A stretch of DNA of 34,768 nt from JBCDGZ01 sp038750655 (GTDB lineage Bacteria > Bacteroidota > Bacteroidia > Chitinophagales > Saprospiraceae), in assembly GCA_038750655.1 (NCBI GenBank), contig JBCDGZ010000082.1, forward strand, positions 1-34,768, written 5' to 3'. Under the pieces are notes generated by a model that saw nothing but the letters and a program-made list of their open reading frames with translations, did not search any database and was not told the origin of the DNA. Below are positions 1 through 7,529 of the stretch, piece by piece; positions within the stretch are counted from its first letter, which is position 1, and every line of letters starts with the position of its first letter. Position numbers and translations under genes: made by a program.

Positions 1-59
1 CGACGATTTCTCGAACCTAGATAATCTGACTTCATATAAATCCTATTTTCCTTCTCTCA
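1..59. other. 3' flank of an off-window gene
   Basis: The first 59 bases hold only short open stretches; the three forward frames give no recognisable protein tail. They precede a strong plus-strand terminator, so they probably belong to the 3' end or 3' UTR of a plus-strand gene lying mostly outside the window. No product can be named. Confidence 0.3.
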
Positions 60-93
60 CCGCTTGTTTTTACCCAAAACAGGCGGTTTTTTT
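60..93 (+). terminator. Rho-independent terminator of the upstream gene
   Basis: An 11-bp stem (60-70 with 76-86, one G-T wobble) encloses the loop TACCC and is followed by seven T (87-93). This is a canonical intrinsic terminator on the plus strand and ends transcription from the gene upstream of the window. Confidence 0.85.
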
Positions 94-142
94 GGATCAT
101 ACCACAAAGATATTTTATAAATAAAATACCTCTTTTAAAGTA

Positions 143-173
143 TTGTTTTTTCTGAGATTTGGTCTTACCTTTG
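143..173 (+). promoter_or_regulatory. Bacteroidota-type promoter for the cytochrome c peroxidase gene
   Basis: TTG at 143-145 and TACCTTTG at 166-173 are separated by 20 bases. This matches the TTG-N(about 19-20)-TAnnTTTG consensus recognised by the primary sigma factor of Bacteroidota. Transcription would start around 180, giving a leader of about 60 bases before the ATG at 239. Confidence 0.65.
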
Positions 174-238
174 ACGATTATAAGTTATACCTATAGCGCC
201 ATAGATTTTATTGATTGCCCAATTGAACATACACTGTA

Positions 239-1579
239 ATGAATCGTTATCTATTCTTTTTAGTGATTATTGTCCTTTCTATCGCCTCCTGTAGCAAAGA
301 CGAATTGTCCAATCCTTTGGACAGCAAGCTGACCAGCGCACTCAAAGCCGCTTCCAAGACCGGCTCTATTGATTATTTCGTACTTCCAGAATCGAATGAC
401 TTCACCAACATCCCTGCCGACCCTAAAAACCCGCTGAGTACCGCAAAGGTTGAATTGGGTAAAATGCTTTTCTTCGAAACGGGAATCGCTCTCTCGCCAG
501 CGCATAACTTTGGTAGAGGGACCTACTCCTGCGGAAGCTGCCATATTCCGAGTGCTGGCTTTATGCCCTGCCGGGTGCAAGGTATTGCTGATGGAGGATT
601 GGGCTTTGGACACAATGGTGAGGGGCGAACCAACTTGGCTCAAACTTACGCAGACGACGAACTGGACATACAGGGTATTCGCCCGCTCAGTTTGGTTAAT
701 GTGGCTTTTGTGACCAATACGAGTTGGAGCGGGCAGTTTGGAGGAGGTGGAGCCAATGCTGGAACGGAAGATCAATGGGACAAAGACGAAATGACCAAAG
801 TCAATCATCTAGGATTTATGGGCCTGGAAAGCCAAAATATGGAAGGGGTGAAGCTCCACCGTATGGAAGTCAGCAAGGAAATTACAGATAATTATGGCTA
901 TACGTCCTACTTCGATGCGGCCTTCGGCGAGCGCCCGTCGGAAGAGCGCTACAACCTCGAAACCGCCAGCCTGGCCATCTCGGCCTACCTCCGCAGTGTA
1001 ATCTCCAACCAAGCCCCCTTCCAGCAATGGCTCAAAGGCCGCCACACCGCCATGACCGACCGCCAGAAGCTAGGAGCGGCCATATTCTTCGGCAAAGCCC
1101 GATGCTTCAACTGCCACAACGGCACCTCGCTCAACAACTCGGAGCAATTCTACGCCATCGGCGTCAAGGACCTCTACGAAGCAGGTGGCCTCAACACCGA
1201 CATCAACGACAAGAAAAACCTGGGCCGGGGCGCCTTCACCGGCCAGGATGCGGACCTCTATAAATTTAAAGTCCCTCAGCTGTACAACCTCAAAAACTCT
1301 CCCTTTTACTTCCACGGCAGCAGCAAGCACAGCCTCCGCGAAGTCGTCGAATACTTTAACGACGGAATTCCGGAAAACGCCAATGTTCCCGAAGATCGAA
1401 TCGCTCCCTTCTTCCGCCCACTAGAACTGACGGAATCGGAAATTGATGCGCTGGTGGATTTCCTCGAAGAAGGACTCTACGATCCAGAGATGAACCGCCA
1501 TAGTCCTGATAGGATTTTGTCGGGTAACTGTTTCCCTAATAATGATCCCTTTTCGCGGATTGATTTGGGGTGTGAGTAG
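239..1579 (+). CDS. Di-haem cytochrome c peroxidase family lipoprotein
   Basis: 446 residues. The N-terminus is a lipoprotein signal with lipobox LSIASC, Cys18 being the predicted lipid-modified residue, so the protein should be anchored in the cell envelope facing the periplasm. Two CxxCH haem c sites are visible, CGSCH at 98-102 and CFNCH at 289-293, placed one per half as in bacterial di-haem cytochrome c peroxidases (MauG/CcpA superfamily). By family knowledge such proteins reduce H2O2 or oxidise a partner using electrons from small cytochromes or quinol-linked carriers; the true substrate cannot be read here. It stands alone, with its own promoter upstream and stem-loops downstream. The first part uses mixed third positions, while about 920-1260 is strikingly rich in C-ending codons. 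Confidence 0.9.
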   Translation: MNRYLFFLVIIVLSIASCSKDELSNPLDSKLTSALKAASKTGSIDYFVLPESNDFTNIPADPKNPLSTAKVELGKMLFFETGIALSPAHNFGRGTYSCGSCHIPSAGFMPCRVQGIADGGLGFGHNGEGRTNLAQTYADDELDIQGIRPLSLVNVAFVTNTSWSGQFGGGGANAGTEDQWDKDEMTKVNHLGFMGLESQNMEGVKLHRMEVSKEITDNYGYTSYFDAAFGERPSEERYNLETASLAISAYLRSVISNQAPFQQWLKGRHTAMTDRQKLGAAIFFGKARCFNCHNGTSLNNSEQFYAIGVKDLYEAGGLNTDINDKKNLGRGAFTGQDADLYKFKVPQLYNLKNSPFYFHGSSKHSLREVVEYFNDGIPENANVPEDRIAPFFRPLELTESEIDALVDFLEEGLYDPEMNRHSPDRILSGNCFPNNDPFSRIDLGCE

Positions 1580-1916
1580 TGAATACTTAATGCCGTGTCC
1601 TCCGTGAAAGACACGGCTTTGACGGCTGGGGTCAAAAAATAGTCCAAGCCGTGTCTCCCGATCAGGGGACACTGCGATTTCCAACCTTATCCCAAAAACA
1701 ACAGTACAACCCTCATCAAAGGATTGTACTGCTCGACATTTGGAATTTTCCGGCTCTCTAGTTCCGGATTTGTGTAATTACCCACAACTAAGTTAGGCCA
1801 AATTGCTGTTGAATATTGGAAAATGCTCCTAGCTACCCGCCTTTTGATGTGAATGCAATAAATACTGCTGCAAATGACTTCTAAAGGAATCAATATTGGC
1901 TTACTTTTGGGGGGCT
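1580..1916. other. Intergenic region with a run of stem-loops
   Basis: No convincing gene lies in these 337 bases. They contain a perfect 8-bp hairpin (1592-1617), a small TTGAC/GTCAA hairpin (1619-1635) and a hairpin with a one-base bulge (1651-1672). A fourth stem has one mismatch (1702-1712 with 1721-1731). The octamer GCCGTGTC occurs twice (1592-1599 and 1648-1655). The remainder, about 1740-1900, is A/T-rich and probably carries the promoter of the kinase gene. TACTTTTG at 1902-1909 fits the -7 element but sits only 8 bases before the ATG at 1917, which would imply a nearly leaderless mRNA. Confidence 0.5.
1592..1617 (+). terminator. Probable terminator hairpin after the peroxidase gene
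   Basis: GCCGTGTC (1592-1599) pairs perfectly with GACACGGC (1610-1617) around a 10-base loop, 12 bases after the stop codon. Only three T follow, so termination strength is uncertain; it may instead protect the 3' end of the mRNA. Confidence 0.5.
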
Positions 1917-3041
1917 ATGCGGAAGTTGTTCAATGCTAAGAATTCGGATACGCAGCTCATTCTGCTGCTTATTGGTCTATTTACCTTTTTGAGAATATTG
2001 ACTTCTATCGGTATGTACTGGCGTATGAACCTCAAGGGAGAGGAAATGAATTGGGGGACCTTTATGCAGGGGCGCGTTATTGCCTGGTTGGTGTCGATAC
2101 TCTTCATTGTTGTTATTGTTAAAACCACCCGACTGTTTTTATTCCGCAAAAAATCCTGGTTGGCCATCAGTGCGATTCATCTGCTCATCGCCGTGGTGCT
2201 TTCTGTGCTCTGGTACGGTACCTTCTTACTGGCGAGTATGGCAATTGAATATACACAGGGGGCTTTGGGAAGTGAAAAAGATTACGATTTTGACATCCTA
2301 CTCTGGTATTTGCAAAATTTCGATAGCCTGTTGATCATCATCCTTTTTACCATTAGCCTGACCTATACCTATTATTATATCCAGCAAAATAGCCTCAACC
2401 AAATCCAAAAGTCACAGATTGAGCAGCAACTGCTGCAAGCCCGCCTAACCGTCCTCAAATCGCAGTTGCAGCCCCATTTTTTATTCAACACCCTCAACAG
2501 CATTGCTTCCATCATGACCAGCGATCTGACTCGCGCGCGCGACATGCTGGCCGATCTGAGCCACCTGCTCCGCCACGTCCTCGACTCCGGCGAGCGGCAA
2601 ACCATCACCCTAGAAGAGGAACTTACCATCTTAAACAAGTACCTGGACATCGAAAAAACTCGATTCTCGGAGCAGTTGGGCATCCAATTGCAGATCGACG
2701 AGGGCCTTCGGCAGGCCATTGTCCCCAATATGCTGCTGCAACCCATCGTCGAAAATTCTATTAACCACGGTTACTCCAAAGACTACCCTACCTTGAAGGT
2801 TGAAATAAGCATCCAGCAGCAGAACCAAAATATAGTACTAATTGTCAAAGATAATGGACGAGGCTTTCCAACCGAAAACCTCACAGACTTGATGCAAAGT
2901 GGGATGGGCTTGCAAAATACCTACAAACGACTGCAAACCCTCTACAATCGGAGCGACCTAATGCGTATCCGCAACCTGCATCCTGGAGCCGAAGTCCACA
3001 TCACACTGCCGCTGAGTTTTGCCGAAGCAACCCTAATTTGA
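1917..3041 (+). CDS. LytS/YehU-type sensor histidine kinase
   Basis: 374 residues from the ATG at 1917; a TTG at 1896 would add seven residues, but ATG is preferred. The N-terminal half has about four hydrophobic membrane segments (roughly residues 10-30, 50-70, 82-105, 135-155). A short coiled-coil linker leads to the His_kinase domain with the motif QPHFLFNTLN; His187 is the predicted phosphorylation site. The C-terminal HATPase part shows VENSINHG (N box), DNGRGFP and GMGLQN. This is the membrane kinase family that partners LytTR regulators in Bacteroidota. The stop codon overlaps a TTG start candidate of the response regulator, and the next ATG is 6 bases on, so the two genes are co-transcribed. 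No separate sensor domain is seen; the stimulus is unknown. Confidence 0.9.
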   Translation: MRKLFNAKNSDTQLILLLIGLFTFLRILTSIGMYWRMNLKGEEMNWGTFMQGRVIAWLVSILFIVVIVKTTRLFLFRKKSWLAISAIHLLIAVVLSVLWYGTFLLASMAIEYTQGALGSEKDYDFDILLWYLQNFDSLLIIILFTISLTYTYYYIQQNSLNQIQKSQIEQQLLQARLTVLKSQLQPHFLFNTLNSIASIMTSDLTRARDMLADLSHLLRHVLDSGERQTITLEEELTILNKYLDIEKTRFSEQLGIQLQIDEGLRQAIVPNMLLQPIVENSINHGYSKDYPTLKVEISIQQQNQNIVLIVKDNGRGFPTENLTDLMQSGMGLQNTYKRLQTLYNRSDLMRIRNLHPGAEVHITLPLSFAEATLI

Positions 3042-3046
3042 GTTTC

Positions 3047-3832
3047 ATGATAAGGACTTTGATCATTGATGATGAATCGCCAGCGCGCCAGCGCATCCGC
3101 GATTTGCTGGCCCGCCAATCGGATATTGAGCTGATTGGGGAATGCAAAAGCGGGCAGGAAGCTATCGACAGTATTCTCAACAGCAAGCCCGATCTAATTT
3201 TTCTTGACATCCAGATGAAAGATATGAATGGCTTTGAGGTTTTGGAGAGCCTGCTGCCCGAAGATCGCCCCATCACCATCTTCGTCACAGCCTACGATCA
3301 GTACGCCATCCAGGCCTTCGAGTACTTCGCCTTTGACTATCTACTCAAGCCCTTCAAGGATCAGCGTTTTATGCAGTCTTTGCAGCAGGCCCGTCGCTTA
3401 TTGGCCCAACAGCAGCCTGCTGCTTACGACCAGCAGTTGCAGTCGCTGTTGCGCTTGCTGCGCAGTGAGCCGGGACAGATCGAAAAGGCCCCGAAGGGCA
3501 ATCCGCAACTGATGCCCATCAAACTGGCCGGCAAGATTTATTTCATCCCCATCGAAGACATCCGCTACATTGAGGCCTCCGGCTATTACATCGAAATCCA
3601 TACTTCCGAAAAAAAGCACCTGCTGCGCGAATCGCTAAGCCGCATCCTAGATCGCCTACCCGCCGAGCAATTCATGCGCATCCACCGCTCGGCCATCATT
3701 CGCCTCTCCTTCCTCGCCGAGATCAACAGCCTGGGCATGGGAGATGTGGAGGTAGTGATGAAGGACGGTAAGGTGCTGCGGGTCAGTAAGACTTACAAGG
3801 AAGAACTGATGCGGCGCTTGGGGGTAGGCTGA
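3047..3832 (+). CDS. LytTR-family response regulator
   Basis: 261 residues from the ATG at 3047. A TTG at 3038 would overlap the kinase stop, adding three residues. The receiver domain (1-120) has acidic residues Asp8/Asp9, phospho-acceptor Asp54 in IFLDIQM, Thr81 and Lys101. A Gln-rich linker (about 120-160) leads to a LytTR DNA-binding domain (about 165-261) with the typical IRYIEASGYY and MRIHRSAII segments. It forms a two-component system with the kinase directly upstream. LytTR regulators bind direct repeats upstream of their target operons; no target is evident in the neighbourhood. Confidence 0.92.
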   Translation: MIRTLIIDDESPARQRIRDLLARQSDIELIGECKSGQEAIDSILNSKPDLIFLDIQMKDMNGFEVLESLLPEDRPITIFVTAYDQYAIQAFEYFAFDYLLKPFKDQRFMQSLQQARRLLAQQQPAAYDQQLQSLLRLLRSEPGQIEKAPKGNPQLMPIKLAGKIYFIPIEDIRYIEASGYYIEIHTSEKKHLLRESLSRILDRLPAEQFMRIHRSAIIRLSFLAEINSLGMGDVEVVMKDGKVLRVSKTYKEELMRRLGVG

Positions 3833-3876
3833 GCCATTTTTTTCCGCAAAAAAGTGGTTAAACTTGAAAAAAGTCT

Positions 3877-3884
3877 TATCTTTG
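3877..3884 (+). promoter_or_regulatory. -7 promoter element for rpmE2
   Basis: TATCTTTG matches the Bacteroidota -7 consensus TAnnTTTG exactly and lies 24 bases before the rpmE2 ATG. A TTG at the usual -33 distance is not present, so the upstream element is degenerate. Confidence 0.6.
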
Positions 3885-3907
3885 CACTCCGATAAAAAAG
3901 AAATGTC

Positions 3908-4180
3908 ATGAAAAAAGAAATTCATCCAAAGAATTACAGAATGGTTGTCTTCAAGGATTTCTCTTGCGATGAAGCCTTTCTGACTCGCTCTTGTGCACCA
4001 ACCAAAGACACGATCACTTGGGAAGATGGCAAAGAGTACCCATTGGTTAAATTGGAAATTTCGAATATGTCTCACCCGTTCTTTACTGGTAAGATGAAAT
4101 TTGTGGATACGGCTGGACGTATCGATAAGTTCAATAAGAAGTTTGCCAAGACCAAATTTGCTAAGAAAGATAAGGAGTAA
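3908..4180 (+). CDS. rpmE2: 50S ribosomal protein L31 type B
   Basis: 90 residues, a normal length for type B L31. The start MKKEIHP, the core around residues 48-62 (ISNMSHPFFTGK) and the basic tail rich in Lys/Phe are typical. It lacks the CxxC zinc-binding pair of type A L31, so it should function in the large subunit without zinc. In many bacteria type B copies replace type A during zinc shortage, but no Zur-like operator is obvious upstream; in Bacteroidota the type B form is often the housekeeping copy. It is monocistronic, with its own -7 element and a strong terminator. Confidence 0.96.
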   Translation: MKKEIHPKNYRMVVFKDFSCDEAFLTRSCAPTKDTITWEDGKEYPLVKLEISNMSHPFFTGKMKFVDTAGRIDKFNKKFAKTKFAKKDKE

Positions 4181-4212
4181 GCACGCCGCTTAGCCCTTTA
4201 AGCATACCAGAC

Positions 4213-4245
4213 AAAAAGCTCCGCTTGATACAAGCGGGGCTTTTT
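4213..4245 (+). terminator. Rho-independent terminator of rpmE2
   Basis: A 15-bp stem (4213-4227 with 4231-4245, one G-T wobble) closes on a three-base loop ATA. The A-run on the left and T-run on the right make it usable in both directions. Confidence 0.9.
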
Positions 4246-4298
4246 GTATAGATACACATATTTTTTACCGATCATTTAACGTTAACAGAATTTAAGTG

Positions 4299-4306
4299 TA
4301 AATTTG
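4299..4306 (+). promoter_or_regulatory. -7 promoter element for the GlmU-like gene
   Basis: TAAATTTG fits TAnnTTTG and lies 43 bases before the ATG at 4349. TTA at 4276-4278 sits at the expected -33 distance (20-base spacer) but is one base off TTG. Confidence 0.5.
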
Positions 4307-4348
4307 GCACCTTAAGACAGACCCTAAAGTCCCAATAACATCTGTACT

Positions 4349-5563
4349 ATGAACAATATCATTTTGTTTGATGATGTAGCCCGAGACCACCTATTACCAT
4401 TGACCTTCACTCGCCCGGTATGTGAGTTAAGGGTAGGTATCCTTAAAATCCGCCACAAGTGGGAGCGCTGGCTCAATGGACGCAGTTCCTGTATCACGCA
4501 AGATTACCTAGCAGAAAAGTTTCCTATCTATATTGAAGACCAAAACTTTGTAGTCAACGGTTCTGTACTGCCCTCAGAGATGCTTTGCCGCCTGATTAAG
4601 CAGTTGGAGCCTAACGAGGCCCTGTTGCAAGATGGTGAACTCATCGCCGCAAAGCTCGGTCGAGCACAGTTTGAATACCTGATGAATGAAGAAGAGATCG
4701 AAGAACTTAAAGGCTTTGAAGTCGAGGATACGCCGTTTGTAAAAATCAATCGCCCATGGGACTTGTTTCAGGCCAATAACCAAGCGATTCGCGACGATTT
4801 CAAATTGCTGACGGAAAACCGCATTTCGGAGCCCCTCAGCTCAACGAATAAGGTACTGGGCCAACACAATGTCTTTATAGAGGAAGGAGCTAAAGTCGAG
4901 TGTGCCATTCTCAATGCCCAAACCGGTCCTATCTACGTCGGTAAAAATGCCGAGATTATGGAGGGAGCAATTCTCCGAGGCCCGGTGGCCCTTTGCGAGC
5001 ACGCCATTGTCAAGATGGGGGCCAAAATCTACGGGGCGACTACCCTCGGCCCGCATTGCAAGGGCGGTGGCGAGATCAAAAACGCCATCCTCACTGGCTA
5101 TTGCAGCAAAGCCCACGATGGCTATCTAGGGGACTCGGTCCTCGGCGAATGGTGCAATATGGGCGCAGATTCTAACACTTCCAATCTCAAAAATAATTAT
5201 GCGGAGGTTAAGCTCTGGGACTATCCCAACGAGCGGTTTTTGCCATCGGGAACGCAGTTTTGCGGGCTGATTATGGGCGATCACTCCAAGTGCGGGATCA
5301 ATACTATGTTCAACACGGGTACGGTAGTGGGTGTCTTTGCCAATATCTTCGGCAGCGGCTATCCGCGCAATTTTGTGCCTTCTTTCGCCTGGGGTGGATC
5401 CAGTGGTTATTCGACCTATAAGGCTTCTAAGGCGATGGATACAGCTCGGTTGGTGATGGCTCGTCGGGGTAAGGAGTTGGATGATAAGGAAGAAGCCCTG
5501 CTACAGCACGTCTACGAAGAGACCGCACAATACCGGGCTTGGGAGAAGGTGGCCACCGAGTAA
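4349..5563 (+). CDS. GlmU-like UDP-GlcNAc diphosphorylase / GlcN-1-P acetyltransferase
   Basis: 404 residues. The N-terminus (MNNIILFDD) and the LPLTFTRPV segment at residues 16-24 are hallmarks of the Bacteroidota GlmU-type enzyme family, a nucleotidyltransferase-like domain shorter than classical GlmU. From about residue 165 onward the hexapeptide-like spacing (Ala/Ile/Val-Gly repeats) indicates a left-handed beta-helix acyltransferase domain. By family assignment it makes UDP-N-acetylglucosamine for peptidoglycan and LPS in the cytoplasm. The next gene starts 10 bases after its stop, implying co-transcription. The functional annotation of the family rests on homology, and substrate specificity may differ. 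Confidence 0.85.
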   Translation: MNNIILFDDVARDHLLPLTFTRPVCELRVGILKIRHKWERWLNGRSSCITQDYLAEKFPIYIEDQNFVVNGSVLPSEMLCRLIKQLEPNEALLQDGELIAAKLGRAQFEYLMNEEEIEELKGFEVEDTPFVKINRPWDLFQANNQAIRDDFKLLTENRISEPLSSTNKVLGQHNVFIEEGAKVECAILNAQTGPIYVGKNAEIMEGAILRGPVALCEHAIVKMGAKIYGATTLGPHCKGGGEIKNAILTGYCSKAHDGYLGDSVLGEWCNMGADSNTSNLKNNYAEVKLWDYPNERFLPSGTQFCGLIMGDHSKCGINTMFNTGTVVGVFANIFGSGYPRNFVPSFAWGGSSGYSTYKASKAMDTARLVMARRGKELDDKEEALLQHVYEETAQYRAWEKVATE

Positions 5564-5573
5564 ATTCAGTACT

Positions 5574-6251
5574 ATGCGTCAACCGCTCTGGAAACGCCTG
5601 CTCAGTTACTTGACTGAAATTCACATCGAAAGTGCGCCCAGCGAGATCAATCCCCACCTCTATGTCAGTTTAAAGCGAGGCCGCTATCAACTCTGCACGG
5701 CCAATGCCATCTATTCTTATGAAGACCTTTACGATAACTTTTCTACCGCTTTCGAGCACATGAAATGGGAGGAACTGGATATTCAGCGGGTCCTCATTCT
5801 GGGATTTGGGTTAGGCAGCATTCCCCTCATTCTCGAACAACAATTCCAAAAAAAATACCACTACACCGCCATCGAGATCGACGAAAACGTCCTTTACCTG
5901 GCCAACAAGTACGCCCTCCCGGCCATTCACTCCCCTATCGAGTTGATCTGCGCCGATGCCGCCGCCTTCGTCGCCCAATGTCAGGAGCAATTCGATATGA
6001 TTGCCGTCGACGTATTTTTGGATGATACCATCCCTGATACCATTCAGCAAAGTGATTTTTTACGGCAGTTGCGTAGCATATTAAACCCAAATGGAGTATT
6101 ATTGTATAACCGATTGGCCGTCACCCGGGAGGATATAGAAGGCGCTCATGAATTTTATGATCGGTACTTCAGCCGCGTCTTCGAGAGTGGCACTTTTTTA
6201 GAGGTAAAAGGCAATTGGATGCTGTTCAATCGCAGCGATGTTCTCAAGTAA
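5574..6251 (+). CDS. Spermidine-synthase-fold / class I SAM methyltransferase-like protein
   Basis: 225 residues from the ATG at 5574. An in-frame TTG-type extension to 5481 would overlap the preceding gene by 83 bases and is rejected. The Rossmann glycine motif LILGFGLGS (about residues 74-82), the acidic EIDENV (101-106) and CADAAAF (127-133) mark a SAM or decarboxy-SAM binding domain; FDMIAVDVF (140-148) follows. This arrangement resembles the spermidine synthase-like family, but it is shorter and no polyamine-site residues can be confirmed, so substrate is unknown. It is probably translated from the same mRNA as the GlmU-like gene. Confidence 0.75.
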   Translation: MRQPLWKRLLSYLTEIHIESAPSEINPHLYVSLKRGRYQLCTANAIYSYEDLYDNFSTAFEHMKWEELDIQRVLILGFGLGSIPLILEQQFQKKYHYTAIEIDENVLYLANKYALPAIHSPIELICADAAAFVAQCQEQFDMIAVDVFLDDTIPDTIQQSDFLRQLRSILNPNGVLLYNRLAVTREDIEGAHEFYDRYFSRVFESGTFLEVKGNWMLFNRSDVLK

Positions 6252-6268
6252 GTTAAATGGCTTAGCTC

Positions 6269-6793
6269 ATGTTATATAGCCGAATTCGACTCGTTCTTAT
6301 TGTTCTCTTCTTCGCATTGGGGCTCATCCTGCACATCCAATTGGGCCTCGAAAGTGCTTTCTATCTCTACATCGCTGGAATCTTACTGCTCATCACCCAC
6401 TTCCTTTTTGGCAATATCCCCGCTGCCTTCAGCCACCTCAAACGCGGTAAACTCGACCAGGCTGAAGCCCTCATCAAGCAAGTACGTCGCCCCAACTGGC
6501 TCATCAAGCGCCACCGCGCCTACTACCACTTCGTCAAAGGCATGATTGCCCTGCAACGTGAAAAACTACCCGAAAGTGAAGTCGATCTAAGCAAAGCACT
6601 AGAAATCGGCCTCAAATCGGAAACCGACAATGCCCTGACTGCCCTCAACCTGGCCCATATCTGCTACGTCAAAAACCGCCACGAAGAGTCGCGCGAATAC
6701 CTCAAAACCGCCAAGACCCATCCCAATAATGACCTGCTTATCAAACAGCATATCGAAGAATTAGAGAAAGTACTAGCCACTCCCTATAATTAG
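6269..6793 (+). CDS. Membrane-anchored TPR-like protein, paralogue 1
   Basis: 174 residues. Two hydrophobic helices near the N-terminus (about 8-27 and 31-50) are followed by a soluble alpha-helical region with TPR-like pairs (about 58-168), for example RGKLDQAEALIKQ and NRHEESREYLK. It is 17 bases downstream of the methyltransferase-like gene, so likely in that operon. The layout and the motif PNWL(I/Y)K are shared with the next gene, showing a tandem duplication. A scaffold role at the inner membrane is plausible from TPRs but unproven. Confidence 0.7.
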   Translation: MLYSRIRLVLIVLFFALGLILHIQLGLESAFYLYIAGILLLITHFLFGNIPAAFSHLKRGKLDQAEALIKQVRRPNWLIKRHRAYYHFVKGMIALQREKLPESEVDLSKALEIGLKSETDNALTALNLAHICYVKNRHEESREYLKTAKTHPNNDLLIKQHIEELEKVLATPYN

Positions 6794-6912
6794 CCCACTC
6801 CCCCCCTTTTTGGCCGTCGATCAAACCGATCTTCGCCTAAATTGTTGTACCTTTATTGGGATTTAATACTTGCTCAATCCTTAGTTCTGAGCCTCATTTA
6901 ACGATAATTACT

Positions 6913-7503
6913 ATGTTCACGATTAACATATACTTGCGTTTCGCACTGATCGCACTGCTTCTCGGCGGAGGAATTCTGTTGACCTTTCTTTATGGTTTTT
7001 GGTATGCTTTCCCCTTTTTGCTGGCGGGCCTGATCCTACTAGGGGGCTATATCTTCCTCGGTACGGTACAATCGACTGCCCAAATGGTACAAGAAGCCCG
7101 CTTCGATGAAGCCGAAAAACGCCTCGACCTGACCCTCAAGCCCAACTGGCTCTACAAAACCAACCGCGCCTTCTACTTCCTCATCAAGGGTACCCTGGCC
7201 ATGCAGCGCAAAGACAACGATGCCGCCGAAAAGTGGCTCACCAAGGCCCAAAGCATCGAACTCCCTTCGGACAACGAAAAAGCGATGGTGCTGCTCCAAC
7301 TGGCCAACATCCAGGGCATGAAAAACAACTGGAATAAGGCCAAAGCCCACTTCAATGCCGCTAAAAAATTGAAAGTCACCGAACCCCAACTGAAAGAACA
7401 AATCCGACAGTTCGAAAAGGCCATTACCAACCGCGGTCAAGCGAAGCACCACCGGGGTATGATGGGAAGGAAAGGTGGATTTCGGTATAAGAAGATGAAA
7501 TAG
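6913..7503 (+). CDS. Membrane-anchored TPR-like protein, paralogue 2
   Basis: 196 residues from the ATG at 6913; an upstream TTG at 6856 would add 19 unlikely residues. Two membrane helices (about 8-25 and 28-48) precede TPR-like helices (about 60-170; ARFDEAEKRLDL, NNWNKAKAHFNAA). The tail, about 175-196, is strongly basic with Gly, Arg, Lys and His (RGMMGRKGGFRYKKMK), unlike paralogue 1, and could bind nucleic acid or acidic phospholipid; that is inference. The 119-base gap before it includes TACCTTTA (6848-6855), one base off a -7 element, so it may have its own promoter. Confidence 0.7.
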   Translation: MFTINIYLRFALIALLLGGGILLTFLYGFWYAFPFLLAGLILLGGYIFLGTVQSTAQMVQEARFDEAEKRLDLTLKPNWLYKTNRAFYFLIKGTLAMQRKDNDAAEKWLTKAQSIELPSDNEKAMVLLQLANIQGMKNNWNKAKAHFNAAKKLKVTEPQLKEQIRQFEKAITNRGQAKHHRGMMGRKGGFRYKKMK

Positions 7504-7529
7504 GGAGGGACACCAAAGGCGCTCCACCG

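Noticed and set aside
1687..1893. 68-residue minus-strand frame in the peroxidase-kinase gap
   Set aside because: No promoter, no ribosome-site or family signal; the region is better explained by hairpins and the kinase promoter.
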